DNA from: JAIBBD01 sp041390685
GTDB lineage: Bacteria; Chloroflexota; Dehalococcoidia; UBA2979
Direction: 5' to 3'
NCBI GenBank assembly: GCA_041390685.1
Contig: JAWKPL010000001.1
Coordinates: forward strand, 1,674,001-1,738,000
DNA length: 64,000 bases
Part shown: positions 8,206 to 15,813 of the stretch, piece after piece
Layout: each line of letters opens with the position of its first letter
Numbering within the stretch: the first letter of the stretch is position 1
Notes under the pieces: model-generated
The model's input: the letters and a program-made list of their open reading frames with translations, nothing else
What the model was told of the DNA's origin: nothing
Databases searched by the model: none
Position numbers and translations under genes: made by a program

Positions 8206-8922
8206 TTACACCTCGTATCCCTCGAAGTCTGCCGCGAGCCGCAACCCCGGGACGCCTCGTAAGACGTCCGAGCCCTCGTCCGGGTAGTGCGTCACGACGA
8301 CCTCCGTCCTCGCCGGCAGCCGCGACCGCAGTGCCAGCACGTCCGGCCAGTCGAAGTGGTACGTCCCGACGCCACATTCGAGGATCAGCAGTGTCGCTCC
8401 CTCGGCCAGCCGCTCCACCGCCGCGCACGGCCGCGTGTCGCCGCTGTACGCGATCACCGCGCCGCCGGCGCGCACCCGGAATCCGAGCGAGGCGAGCGCG
8501 GGGTCGTGCTCCACCTCGACGCACTCCACGGACGCGCCGGCCCATTCAAACGCGCCGCCGTCGGAGTACTCGAACCACGCGATGCGCGCATCGTCCCGAG
8601 GCGGCAGCCGGTCCGACTCACCAATCACCTGGCGCAGCCGGTCGTAGATGCCAGGCGGCCCCGCGATGGCGAGCGGCCGTGTCCGCCGCGCCCAGGTTCG
8701 GTACACCGCATCGAGCAGGAACAGGTCGACCCCGCCAATGTGGTCGCTGTGCGCGTGTGACAGCAGCACGAGGTCGATCTCCTCGGTCGCCACGCCGAGC
8801 TTGAACAGGTGCGGCAGCGTCTGCGGCGGACAGTCGAGGAGGATGTGACGGTCGACGACGAAGCCGCTCCAGTAGCGCCCGAAGGAGAACGCGTTCCCCG
8901 AGCCCAGGCAGTCAACCCGCAA
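8206..8922 (-). CDS. MBL-fold metallohydrolase, RNase Z-like
   Basis: 238 residues. It opens MRVDCLGSGNAFSFGRYWSGFVV, has the zinc motif SHAHSDHIGG (HXHXDH), an AYSGDTRPC segment for the later metal ligand, and a C-terminal VVVTHYPDE histidine. This is the beta-lactamase-fold hydrolase pattern of RNase Z and cyclic-phosphodiesterase relatives. The specific substrate is not evident; it lacks the extra exosite of a full tRNase Z. The start appears to be a TTG at 8922, nine nt after the stop of the MobA-like transferase gene, within a run of minus-strand genes. Confidence 0.82.
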   Translation of the reverse strand: MRVDCLGSGNAFSFGRYWSGFVVDRHILLDCPPQTLPHLFKLGVATEEIDLVLLSHAHSDHIGGVDLFLLDAVYRTWARRTRPLAIAGPPGIYDRLRQVIGESDRLPPRDDARIAWFEYSDGGAFEWAGASVECVEVEHDPALASLGFRVRAGGAVIAYSGDTRPCAAVERLAEGATLLILECGVGTYHFDWPDVLALRSRLPARTEVVVTHYPDEGSDVLRGVPGLRLAADFEGYEV

Positions 8923-8931
8923 ACGCGCCCG

Positions 8932-9558
8932 CTATCCGCCCGAGGTGGAGCCGCCCGCAACGCCGAGCAGCCGCCGCCCCTCGTCCAGCAGGTCCGGCGT
9001 GTCGAGGTCGATACGCACCACCGGCTCGTCGTCCATCGGGACGAGGCGCACCTCGCGCCGGTCGAGGACCGCGCGCAACCCCTGCGTCGCCTCAGTCGCC
9101 CCGATCAGCTCGTCGATGAGCGAGCCCGCGAGCACCACCGGGTGCCCCGCCTTCCCGAGGTACGAGGGCTGCACGACCTCGGCGCCGCTCGAGCGCAGCT
9201 CACCGACCAGCCGGTCGATGATGTCGGCGCGCGTCGGTTGGTCCACGTTCTGGATCACGATCGCCTCCGGCGCCGCCCGTCCGCCTGCGACGAGGGCGTC
9301 CGCGCCCTTTGCCAGCGAGGTCGCGCGGCCCTGCGGCCAGCGCTGGTTGAACACGCAGTAGCGCGCTCCATCGCCAAGGGAGCGGCGTATGTCCTCGGCG
9401 TGATGTCCCAGCACCACCACGATGTCGTCCACCGACGAGCGCATCAGCTCGTCGACTTCCCACGCGAGCAGCGATCGGTCGCCCCAGGGCAGCAGCCCCT
9501 TCGGGCTGCCCATACGCCTCGATGCGCCGGCGGCGAGGATGATCGCGGCGACCGTCAT
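8932..9558 (-). CDS. MobA/MocA-like nucleotidyltransferase
   Basis: 208 residues beginning MTVAAIILAAGASRRMGSPKGLLPW. The LAAGxSxRMGxxK nucleotide-binding loop is diagnostic of the NTP transferase family that includes MobA and the molybdenum cofactor cytidylyltransferase MocA. Later QNVDQPTRADII is the metal-binding-type aspartate segment. Reaction: nucleotidyl transfer from CTP or GTP to a cofactor or phosphate acceptor; MocA for xanthine-dehydrogenase-type enzymes is likely, but no such oxidase lies in the window. It lies 9 nt downstream of iscU, with the MBL gene following after another 9 nt. Confidence 0.75.
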   Translation of the reverse strand: MTVAAIILAAGASRRMGSPKGLLPWGDRSLLAWEVDELMRSSVDDIVVVLGHHAEDIRRSLGDGARYCVFNQRWPQGRATSLAKGADALVAGGRAAPEAIVIQNVDQPTRADIIDRLVGELRSSGAEVVQPSYLGKAGHPVVLAGSLIDELIGATEATQGLRAVLDRREVRLVPMDDEPVVRIDLDTPDLLDEGRRLLGVAGGSTSGG

Positions 9559-9567
9559 GCTGCGAGC

Positions 9568-9954
9568 CTAAACCGCCGCCCGGTGCTTGCGCCACTCGCC
9601 GATCGCCTGCCGCACCGCCGAGGCCGCCAGGACCGAGCAGTGCACCTTCGACTTCGGCAGCCCGCCGACCGCCTCCGCGTAGTCGTCGCGCGTCAGCGCC
9701 TCCGCCTCCTCGAGCGTCCGTCCCGCGAGCATCTCCGTCGCCGCGGAGGACGTCGCAATCGAGGCGGGACAGCCAGAGGTCAGGAACGAGGCCCGCGCGA
9801 CATGGTCGTCCTCGATCTTCAGGAACAGCCGCAGCGAGTCGCCGCAGACGGGATTGACGACGTACGCCTCGGCGTCCGCGTCCTCCATCGGCCCCGCGTT
9901 GCGCGGATGCTCGAAATGGTCGATCAGCGTCGGGCTGTAGTACTCGGAAGCCAT
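9568..9954 (-). CDS. iscU: Fe-S cluster scaffold IscU
   Basis: 128 residues with the complete U-type scaffold signature: SPTLIDHFEHPRN at the start, Cys in VNPVCGDS, Cys in TSGCPASIA, and Cys in KVHCSVLAASA. These three cysteines ligate the nascent [2Fe-2S] or [4Fe-4S] cluster delivered by a cysteine desulfurase. The distant cysteine desulfurase at 31.3 kb is a natural partner. HSPs and HscB are not in the window. It is at the head of a minus-strand set with the nucleotidyltransferase and MBL-fold genes. The ATG at 9954 gives the family-typical N-terminus. Confidence 0.92.
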   Translation of the reverse strand: MASEYYSPTLIDHFEHPRNAGPMEDADAEAYVVNPVCGDSLRLFLKIEDDHVARASFLTSGCPASIATSSAATEMLAGRTLEEAEALTRDDYAEAVGGLPKSKVHCSVLAASAVRQAIGEWRKHRAAV

Positions 9955-9991
9955 GGCTCCATGGTACGCCGAGAGCGCCTGTCTCGCCTCG

Positions 9992-10414
9992 TCACCGCGT
10001 GGCTTCGGCCTTCGCCTTCAAGCCGCGCGCGAACTGCTCGAAGGACGGCGCGAGGTCCGGCATCGAGCGCCAGATCAGGGGCAGCATCGGCCCGCTGTAC
10101 TCCTCGCGCATCCGAAACCGCGTCGCATTCCCCTCGGGCGTCAGCGTGTACGTCCGCACGCCCTTGAACAGTCCGAGAGGCATGCCGCCCTGCCAGACCA
10201 TCCGGCGTTCGGGCTCGAGCTCGGCGACTGTCACCGGGAAGGCGCGGTTCGGGTTCGCCGAGGACACCACGGTGATCTTCGATCCCAGGCGTGCCTCACC
10301 CTCAACGCGCACCACCCCGGAGTCCCAGTCCTGGTAGTGCGCCGTGTCCACGAGGATTCCCCAGATCGTCGCCGGACTCGCCTCGATGAGCGCAGTCGAC
10401 TCGTAGTGCTTCAC
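9992..10414 (-). CDS. SRPBCC (START-like) domain protein
   Basis: About 140 residues forming a Bet v 1/START-type pocket: IEASPATIWGILVDTAHYQDWDSGV at the start, strands with VTVAELEPERRMVWQGG, and a long C-terminal helix (LAPSFEQFARGLKAKAE). The family binds hydrophobic ligands or acts as polyketide cyclase-like proteins; no ligand can be inferred. The chosen GTG at 10414 has AGGAGG at good spacing, whereas the GTG at 10420 is directly against it. It is divergent from the ArsR-SRPBCC pair, with a shared intergenic region of about 70 nt. Confidence 0.78.
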   Translation of the reverse strand: MKHYESTALIEASPATIWGILVDTAHYQDWDSGVVRVEGEARLGSKITVVSSANPNRAFPVTVAELEPERRMVWQGGMPLGLFKGVRTYTLTPEGNATRFRMREEYSGPMLPLIWRSMPDLAPSFEQFARGLKAKAEATR

Positions 10415-10451
10415 GTTCACCTCCTCGGTGGCCCGACGATGGTAGCAGCAG

Positions 10452-10475
10452 TGTTACCGTTTGCAAGCTGTTACC
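10452..10475. promoter_or_regulatory. candidate operator: direct repeat TGTTACC x2
   Basis: TGTTACC occurs at 10452-10458 and again at 10469-10475, 17 nt apart, in the short gap between the divergent SRPBCC gene and the ArsR gene, whose GTG lies only 9 nt downstream. Two exact copies of a heptamer on one face of the helix are a plausible binding site for the ArsR-type regulator. No clear -35/-10 can be fixed in the same stretch. Confidence 0.3.
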
Positions 10476-10483
10476 CTGACGGC

Positions 10484-10825
10484 GTGCCTGCGCGTCCACT
10501 TCGCCATGATCCTTTCGACGCCCTTGGCGACCCGCATCGGCGGGCGATCGTCGAGTTGCTCGGCGTACAGGCGCGCTCCGTCCGGGAAATCGCAGATACG
10601 CTCCCCATCAGCCGCCCCGCGGTCTCCCGCCACCTGCGGCTCCTGAAAGAGGCCGGCCTCGTCGACGACCGTGCCGAGGGCACGCGGCGCATCTACGGGC
10701 TGCGCACCGAGGGCGTGGAGGCGGTGCAGGCCTACCTCCAACAGGTGTGGGGCGATGTCGCCGCGCGCTTTCGCCTCGCCGCTGAGAACACCACGCCACG
10801 AGGCCCCCGAGGCCGCACACGATGA
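10484..10825 (+). CDS. ArsR-family HTH transcriptional regulator
   Basis: 113 residues with the winged helix pattern: DPFDALGDPHRRAIVELLG, then REIADTLPISRPAVSRHLRLLKEAGLV and a wing DDRAEGTRRIYGLRTEG. No cysteine or histidine-rich metal site is seen, so it is probably of the small-ligand or autorepressor kind often next to AHSA1/SRPBCC genes. I start at a GTG at 10484 (protein begins VPARPLRHDPF) because the ATG at 10439 would overlap the divergent control region. Its stop overlaps the next start (10822-10825), so both are translated together. Confidence 0.85.
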   Translation: MPARPLRHDPFDALGDPHRRAIVELLGVQARSVREIADTLPISRPAVSRHLRLLKEAGLVDDRAEGTRRIYGLRTEGVEAVQAYLQQVWGDVAARFRLAAENTTPRGPRGRTR

Positions 10826-11259
10826 TCGAGCCGCTGCGGTTCACGATCGAACTCGACTGTCCGCCCGCCCACGCGTTCGAGGTGTGGACGGCCCGCGCCT
10901 CGCTCTGGTGGCCGAAGGCACACACGATGTCCCGCGACAGCGGCCTCGAGGTGGTGTTCGAGCCGCACGTCGGTGGTCGCGTCTTCGAACGGGCGCCCGG
11001 CGGAGTCGAGCACGAATGGGGCGAGGTGACCGCCTGGGAGCCGCCGCATCGCCTTGCCTATCTCTGGCACATCGCCACAGACCGCGCGCACGGGACGGAC
11101 GTCGAGATCCGCTTCGCTCCGCTCGTGGAGGGCCGCACCCGCGTGGACATCGAGCATGCAGGCTGGGAGCGACTCGGCGACGTCGGTCCCGCCTGGCGCG
11201 ACGAGAACGTCGGGGGATGGGAGGGCGTGCTCCCGCACTACATCGTCGCGACCCGCTAG
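10822..11259 (+). CDS. SRPBCC/AHSA1-domain protein
   Basis: 145 residues. The motif FTIELDCPPAHAFEVWT, VVFEPHVGGRVFER, and EWGEVTAWEPPHRLAYLWH are typical of the AHSA1 (activator of Hsp90 ATPase homology-1-like) SRPBCC subgroup. Such proteins bind small hydrophobic compounds; the arrangement ArsR regulator followed by an AHSA1 protein is common in actinobacteria and Chloroflexota. The start overlaps the regulator's stop by four nt. The 3' end overlaps the MidA stop by four bases on the opposite strand. Confidence 0.82.
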   Translation: MIEPLRFTIELDCPPAHAFEVWTARASLWWPKAHTMSRDSGLEVVFEPHVGGRVFERAPGGVEHEWGEVTAWEPPHRLAYLWHIATDRAHGTDVEIRFAPLVEGRTRVDIEHAGWERLGDVGPAWRDENVGGWEGVLPHYIVATR

Positions 11260-12458
11260 CCGCCAACCCCCCGCAGGCACGAGAGCCCCGCTAGCGGCGC
11301 ATCCTTCGCCATCGCCAGCACGCGGATGCGCCCCAGCCCCGCCGGGTCGAGCAGCGTCTCCGCCGCTCGCCGCGCCGCTGCGAACGCCCCGAAGTCCTTG
11401 GTGGCACGCGCTCGCGCCCCCTCGAGGGCGTCCCCGATCCCCAGCGCCATCAGCGCCTCTGCCTGCGAGACGAGCGGCGCCGCCTCGAACCCCGCGCCCG
11501 CCCCGGCGGCGGCCAGCGAGGTGAAGTCGACGTGCGCCGTGAGATCGGTGAGCCCCGGCAGCGCGAGCGGGTCCGGCTGCGGGCTGTGGCCGCGGAATGC
11601 CATCAGCGTCCCCATGCGGCGCCACGAGGCGAACAGCGCCGCCGCCTCGTAGCCGTAGTCGATCGTGAGCAGATACCCGCGCTGGAGGCGCCCCGCCAGG
11701 CTCCGCATGAGCGAGGGCGCGGCGAGCGAGACTTCCGCACGGCAGCCGTCGCCGGGCCACAGCCCGATCCGCGCGAAGTATGCGTCGATTGCCGGCGTGC
11801 TCACCGGACCCAGCTCGAACGCGAACCCACCACCGGTGCCGGTCGTCACGTACCACTCGTACAGCATCCCGCCGCGCCGCTCGACGAGGTGTATCGGCAG
11901 TGCGTCGAACAGTTCATTGCTGATGAGCACTCCCGGTGCGCGGATGTCGCCCCCCAGCCACTCGTCGATGAGCGCGTGCTCCGCTTCGAACCCATGCGCG
12001 GCCAGCCGGTCGCGCTGCTGCTCGACTCGTCGGGGGTGGCCGTCGAGGATCACCGGGCGCGCCGCCGACGCGCACTCGGGCGCTCGCTCGCGGAGCCAGG
12101 TCAGCATCGCGGCGGCAAGCGCACCCGAACCCGCGCCCGGCTCGACCAGCGCGAACGCCGAGGGCCGCCCGAGCCGCTCCCAGCACTCCGCGATCTGGCG
12201 CGCCCACAGATACCCGAACACGGGGTGTACCTCGGGCGAGGTTTCGAAGTCGCCCGCCGCCCCCCACGCCAGCTCGCGCCGGCTGTAGTAGCCGTACTCC
12301 GGATGCCCCAGCGCCACCGCCATGAATCGCTCGAAGGTGATCCGCCCGTGCTCGCCGATCTCGCGGGCGATGATCGGCGCCAGCGCAGTCGCGCGCGCCG
12401 CCAGCGCGAAGTCGTCACTCGCGTTTCCAGCTCGCACGGGGTTGAAGGGATCGTCCAT
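11256..12458 (-). CDS. MidA/NDUFAF7-family SAM-dependent methyltransferase
   Basis: 400 residues of the DUF185 family: ITFERFMAVALGHPEYGYY near the start, GDFETSPEVHPVFG, the SAM-binding LVEPGAGSGALA (Rossmann glycine loop), and ISNELFDALPIHLVE. In mitochondria the orthologue NDUFAF7 dimethylates an arginine of NDUFS2; bacterial members may act on complex I or be unassigned. The NuoG/NuoI-like genes are about 4 kb away, which is suggestive only. The 3' end overlaps the convergent SRPBCC gene by four nt; 19 nt separate it from the GDPD gene upstream. Confidence 0.85.
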   Translation of the reverse strand: MDDPFNPVRAGNASDDFALAARATALAPIIAREIGEHGRITFERFMAVALGHPEYGYYSRRELAWGAAGDFETSPEVHPVFGYLWARQIAECWERLGRPSAFALVEPGAGSGALAAAMLTWLRERAPECASAARPVILDGHPRRVEQQRDRLAAHGFEAEHALIDEWLGGDIRAPGVLISNELFDALPIHLVERRGGMLYEWYVTTGTGGGFAFELGPVSTPAIDAYFARIGLWPGDGCRAEVSLAAPSLMRSLAGRLQRGYLLTIDYGYEAAALFASWRRMGTLMAFRGHSPQPDPLALPGLTDLTAHVDFTSLAAAGAGAGFEAAPLVSQAEALMALGIGDALEGARARATKDFGAFAAARRAAETLLDPAGLGRIRVLAMAKDAPLAGLSCLRGVGG

Positions 12459-12477
12459 CGGCGGATCGTACCGGCGG

Positions 12478-13128
12478 TCAGACGAGCGCCGCGAGCACGC
12501 TCAGTTCGTTGCTCGTAACGCTGTCGACGCCCCACGCGACGAGCTGCGCCGCCCGCTCGAGGTCGTCGACCGTCCACACGCCGACGCCGTCTGCCCAGCG
12601 CTGCAGCGACTCCACCTCCGCCGCCGAACGCAACAGCGTGTGCCGCACCATGACCGCCGTAGGCGGCAGTCCGCCTCCCATCCGGCCCTGCACGAAGCGT
12701 CGGAGCTGACCTTCTGACCGCACCGAGTACGCCACCCGCACGTCTGGCAGCCACACCCGCAGGCGGTCCGCGATCGCCCACGACTCGCAACTGACGAGGA
12801 GATGCGAACGGTCTCGCAGCGGGTGGAGGATGCGCATCATGTCCGGCGCCGGGTCGCCGAACCACGACCGCAGGTCCAGCACCAGCTGCGCGCAGCCCTC
12901 GACGGCCGCGAGCAGCTCCGCCACGTTCACGCGGTCGGCGTCGTGGCGCCGCAGTCCGTCGGTGCCCAGGGTGTAGGGAATGCGCCCCAGCGGTCGCGCG
13001 TGGTTCACGAACACGTCGCCGGCATGGAGCCAGACGTCCGCCTCGATCGCGTCGACCTCGGTCAGGCGCGCGAGGGGCAGCGTTTCGCGGTAGTTGCCCG
13101 CGGCGTGGAGGATGCGAGTGACGCCCAT
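12478..13128 (-). CDS. glycerophosphodiester phosphodiesterase family protein
   Basis: 216 residues of TIM-barrel GDPD type. Visible motifs include RILHAAGNYRET near the N-terminus (equivalent to the HRG segment), VDAIEADVWLHAGDVFVNHA (the EXD plus second His), and VGVWTVDDLERAAQLVAWGVDSVTSNE at the end. These match hydrolysis of glycerophosphodiesters to sn-glycerol-3-phosphate and alcohol. The first catalytic His-Arg is changed (HAAG instead of HRG), so activity or substrate may differ. It is 15 nt downstream of the YjbQ gene, same strand. Confidence 0.78.
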   Translation of the reverse strand: MGVTRILHAAGNYRETLPLARLTEVDAIEADVWLHAGDVFVNHARPLGRIPYTLGTDGLRRHDADRVNVAELLAAVEGCAQLVLDLRSWFGDPAPDMMRILHPLRDRSHLLVSCESWAIADRLRVWLPDVRVAYSVRSEGQLRRFVQGRMGGGLPPTAVMVRHTLLRSAAEVESLQRWADGVGVWTVDDLERAAQLVAWGVDSVTSNELSVLAALV

Positions 13129-13143
13129 TCGTGGACCGGCGGT

Positions 13144-13677
13144 CTAGCCCTGCCGGCCGAGGCCCATCGCCTGCACCGTCACGGAGCGTCGGCGTGCATG
13201 GTCCAGCTCCACAAGGAAGATGCTCTGCCACGGGCCGAGCTTCATCTCGAAGTTCTCCACAATCACGGTCTCGCTCGCCCCGAGGAAGAGGTGCTGGCAG
13301 TGCGCGTGGCCGTTCGCGCACTCCTCGGCCGTCATGTTCACCGTCCGGATCGAGAAGTCGTTGTGCTCGTAGTAGTCACCGGCCGGCGCGAGCCGAGACA
13401 GCACGCGCGCCATGTCGTTCAGCAGCAGTGGCTCATGCTCGTTCACGATCACCGCCGCCGTCGTGTGCGCCGAGACGACGCTCACCTGACCCGTGGCGAG
13501 ACCGGATCGCTCGATGACCGCCCGGACGTCACCCGTGATGTCGATGAACTGCAGCGCGTGCTCGGTCTCGTAATCGAGCGTCTCTGAGGTCACGACGAAC
13601 GATAGGTCGGGCGCATCCGCTGGCTGCACAGGGCGCAGGCGGGCACGGGCAGCACTCGCGTCGAGGGGATCTCTCAT
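13144..13677 (-). CDS. YjbQ/UPF0047 family protein
   Basis: 177 residues. The conserved core is QVSVVSAHTTAAVIVNEHEPLL, EHNDFSIRTVNMTAEECANGHAHCQHLFLG, and GPWQSIFLVELDHARRR, all hallmarks of the UPF0047/YjbQ fold, sometimes annotated as secondary thiamine-phosphate synthase because some members have weak thiamine-phosphate synthase activity. The histidines HTT, NGHAHCQH and the DHA segment form the probable metal site. Start ATG at 13677. It has an N-terminal extension of about 35 residues relative to the usual 135-140. Downstream it is separated by 15 nt from the GDPD gene. Confidence 0.85.
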   Translation of the reverse strand: MRDPLDASAARARLRPVQPADAPDLSFVVTSETLDYETEHALQFIDITGDVRAVIERSGLATGQVSVVSAHTTAAVIVNEHEPLLLNDMARVLSRLAPAGDYYEHNDFSIRTVNMTAEECANGHAHCQHLFLGASETVIVENFEMKLGPWQSIFLVELDHARRRSVTVQAMGLGRQG

Positions 13678-13769
13678 CGGTATCCGGTTCGATGCCTTCT
13701 GTATCCTGGAGAAGCGGCCACTCAAGAGGGTAGCAGCGCCCCGGATGTGGCGCTACCGTTCGGACGGCG

Positions 13770-14612
13770 CTACCGCTCGGGTGCGCCCGTCTGACGGCGC
13801 AGCGAACGCACCGCCTCGTTGACCGTCTGGATGTCGCGCGCCCCCGCTCGGTAGCGCACGTACTCCTCAAGGTCCGCCAGCGCCGCCGGCAGGTCGCCGA
13901 CACGCTCGCGCAGCATCCCCCGGTCCCGAACTTCATCGAGGTCCCACGGGAACATCGCGAGCAGGAACTCGATGACCCGGCCGGCGCGCTCCTCGTCGCC
14001 CTGCTGGAGGTAGCCCGCCTTCAGATTGTGCAACAGGCGCTGGATCAGCTGGCGCGCGGTTACCGGCTCCAGGAAGTGCTCGCGGAATGGCGTGCGGCGT
14101 CCGAATACCCCTCGTACCAGCTGGCGGCATTGCTCGGCGGTCAGCTCGTTGCCCCCATTGAAGGGGTCGACGAGGACGGACGCCTCCGGGCTGTCCACCC
14201 GTACGATGACGTGCCCGGGCAGGCCCACCGCCATCGCATCCAGGCCCGCCGTCCGGCAGACATCCACGTAGACGATGGCAAGCGTGACCGGAATGCCCGT
14301 CCGCCGCTCGATTACCTCATTGAGGTAGAGGTTCCTCGGGTCGCCGTACTCATCCTCGTTGCCGCGGAAGCCGTACTCCTCGAACAGCAGCCGGTGCGCT
14401 TCCGCCAGCTGCGTCCGGACATCCGCCGAGGGGTGGATGCGCGCCTCAAGGTGTGCGCCCAGGTCGTGCAGCCGCTCCTCGTAGGCCTCCACGTCCAGCC
14501 GTGGATACTCGCCCTGCGCGATGAGCAGCGCCGGCCGCGCCAGCGGCACCAGGCTCGCCGGCCCGGCCACCGAGGCGCGGAACCGGTCGAGCGAGTCCTC
14601 GAAGGGCGTCAT
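13770..14612 (-). CDS. SirB1/transglutaminase-like protein
   Basis: 280 residues of the SirB1 N-terminal transglutaminase-like family: LLFEEYGFRGNEDEYGDPRNLYLNEVIERRTGIPVTLAIVYVDVC and LPGHVIVRV, VDPFNGG. In related proteins the triad Cys-His-Asp is partly present; here DVC at the end of the VTLAIVY strand, PGH and VDPF fill the equivalent positions. A TPR-like C-terminal region (EERAGRVIEFLLAMFPWDLDEVRDRG, then a second helical pair) completes the typical layout. The start ATG overlaps the plsY stop by four nt (14609-14612), so the two genes are coupled. Function in bacteria is unknown. Confidence 0.85.
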   Translation of the reverse strand: MTPFEDSLDRFRASVAGPASLVPLARPALLIAQGEYPRLDVEAYEERLHDLGAHLEARIHPSADVRTQLAEAHRLLFEEYGFRGNEDEYGDPRNLYLNEVIERRTGIPVTLAIVYVDVCRTAGLDAMAVGLPGHVIVRVDSPEASVLVDPFNGGNELTAEQCRQLVRGVFGRRTPFREHFLEPVTARQLIQRLLHNLKAGYLQQGDEERAGRVIEFLLAMFPWDLDEVRDRGMLRERVGDLPAALADLEEYVRYRAGARDIQTVNEAVRSLRRQTGAPER

Positions 14613-15181
14613 CGGCCAGGCCGAGCGGGCGATAGCCCCTCGAAGCGGAAGATCTTGACGACGGTGAACGTGAGCAGCAACACCGCTCCAATGAGCTTCA
14701 TCTCCGGCGCCTCGAACGTGTACGCCAGCGTCGGCACCATCAGCAGCCCGATGATGCCCGCCAACCGCCGCGACATCCCGAACGCGTACAGCGCGATCGC
14801 CGTCGGCACCGCGAACATGGCTTCGATTGGCAGCAGCGCGATTAGCGCTCCGACCGCCGCCGCCATCCCGTTCCCGCCGTCCAGACGCAGGAAGATCGAC
14901 CAGTCGTGTCCCGCGACGGCGCACATCCCCGCGAGGACCGCGTCACGGTCATCGAGTCCCGCCAGGTACGCGATGCCCACAGCGGCCATGCCCTTGCAGA
15001 TGTCGCCCAGCCCGACCACAATTCCGGCGCGCAGGCCGACGGTATCAACCACGTTCATCGTGCCCGGGTTGCCCGTCCCCATCGTCCGGATGTCCCGCCC
15101 CGTCAGGCGGTAGACGACGATATACGAGGTCGGAATCGATCCCAGCAGATAGGCCACGATCAGGACGACGGCGAGCGTCAC
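14609..15181 (-). CDS. plsY: glycerol-3-phosphate acyltransferase PlsY
   Basis: 190-residue integral membrane acyltransferase that transfers acyl from acyl-phosphate to sn-glycerol-3-phosphate in phospholipid synthesis. The first segment LAVVLIVAYLLGSIPTSYIV is the PlsY start (GSIPxSY), followed by GTGNPGTMNVVDTVGLRAG (motif 1), GHDWSIFLRLDGGNGMAAA (motif 2, GHxWxxxxxFxGGKGxA-like), and five to seven hydrophobic stretches in all. The glycine-rich motif 2 has GGNG where GGKG is usual, a notable change at a position that contacts phosphate in PlsY. GTG start. Coupled to the SirB1-like gene. Confidence 0.85.
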   Translation of the reverse strand: MTLAVVLIVAYLLGSIPTSYIVVYRLTGRDIRTMGTGNPGTMNVVDTVGLRAGIVVGLGDICKGMAAVGIAYLAGLDDRDAVLAGMCAVAGHDWSIFLRLDGGNGMAAAVGALIALLPIEAMFAVPTAIALYAFGMSRRLAGIIGLLMVPTLAYTFEAPEMKLIGAVLLLTFTVVKIFRFEGLSPARPGR

Positions 15182-15256
15182 TCCAGCCTCCCGGGCGCCT
15201 GTCGAGCATACGGTTCGTGCCGAGAGCCCGACAAGCGCCGCCGAGAGCGCCCGGCC

Positions 15257-15634
15257 CTATTCGACCTGGATCACCCCGTCCATCCCCGGATGAAAGGTGC
15301 ACACATACTCGAACCGTCCCGCAGTCGTGAATTCGTGGCTGAAGGTGTCGCCCTCGTCCATCGTCCCGGACTTGAACGCGCCGTCTTTCGCGATCACGTT
15401 GTGCGCGATCCGGTCCTCGTTCACCCAGGTGACGGTCGAGCCGACCGCAACGCGCATCGGCGTCTCGAACCTGTTCTTCTCCATGACCGTCGTCCGCGGC
15501 CCGCTGGTGACGGTCGCGGCGGCCATCGCCGCTTCGTCATCCGCGCTGTCACCGCACGAAGCGAGTAATGCCGCGGCCAGCAGCGACCCCGCGATCGCCA
15601 GCCACACCGACCTTGTTGTGAACCCCCTGCGCAT
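15257..15634 (-). CDS. cupredoxin-type lipoprotein
   Basis: 125 residues. The lipoprotein signal is clear: MRRGFTTRSVWLAIAGSLLAAALLASC with lipobox LLASC at about residue 27. The mature part has the plastocyanin/azurin fold: MRVAVGSTVTWVNEDRIAHNVIAKDG, FSHEFTTAGRFEYVCTFHPGM. The ligands His (AHNV), Cys (YVC), His (FHP) and Met (PGM) form a type I blue-copper site. It is an extracytoplasmic, membrane-anchored electron carrier. The downstream gap is empty up to the plsY start. A long gap of about 180 nt precedes the next minus-strand gene. Confidence 0.9.
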   Translation of the reverse strand: MRRGFTTRSVWLAIAGSLLAAALLASCGDSADDEAAMAAATVTSGPRTTVMEKNRFETPMRVAVGSTVTWVNEDRIAHNVIAKDGAFKSGTMDEGDTFSHEFTTAGRFEYVCTFHPGMDGVIQVE

Positions 15635-15813
15635 GTCCGCCTCCCGGCGTCCTCATGAGACGCCATGGAGATCGTAGGACGCGCTCCCGCTACAGGCCGC
15701 GCCTCGGCGATGACGGCTGGAATCGTTGACAGACTTGCCCAGCATCGCGGGAGGTTCCGCGGCGATTCCGGGCTCGTCAGGGGGCGGCGACGCCGCTGCG
15801 AGTCCCGTCCGCC

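Noticed and set aside
12101..13321. 406-codon minus frame spanning MidA and GDPD
   Set aside because: Overlaps two well-supported genes on the same strand in another frame, Arg-rich without motif.
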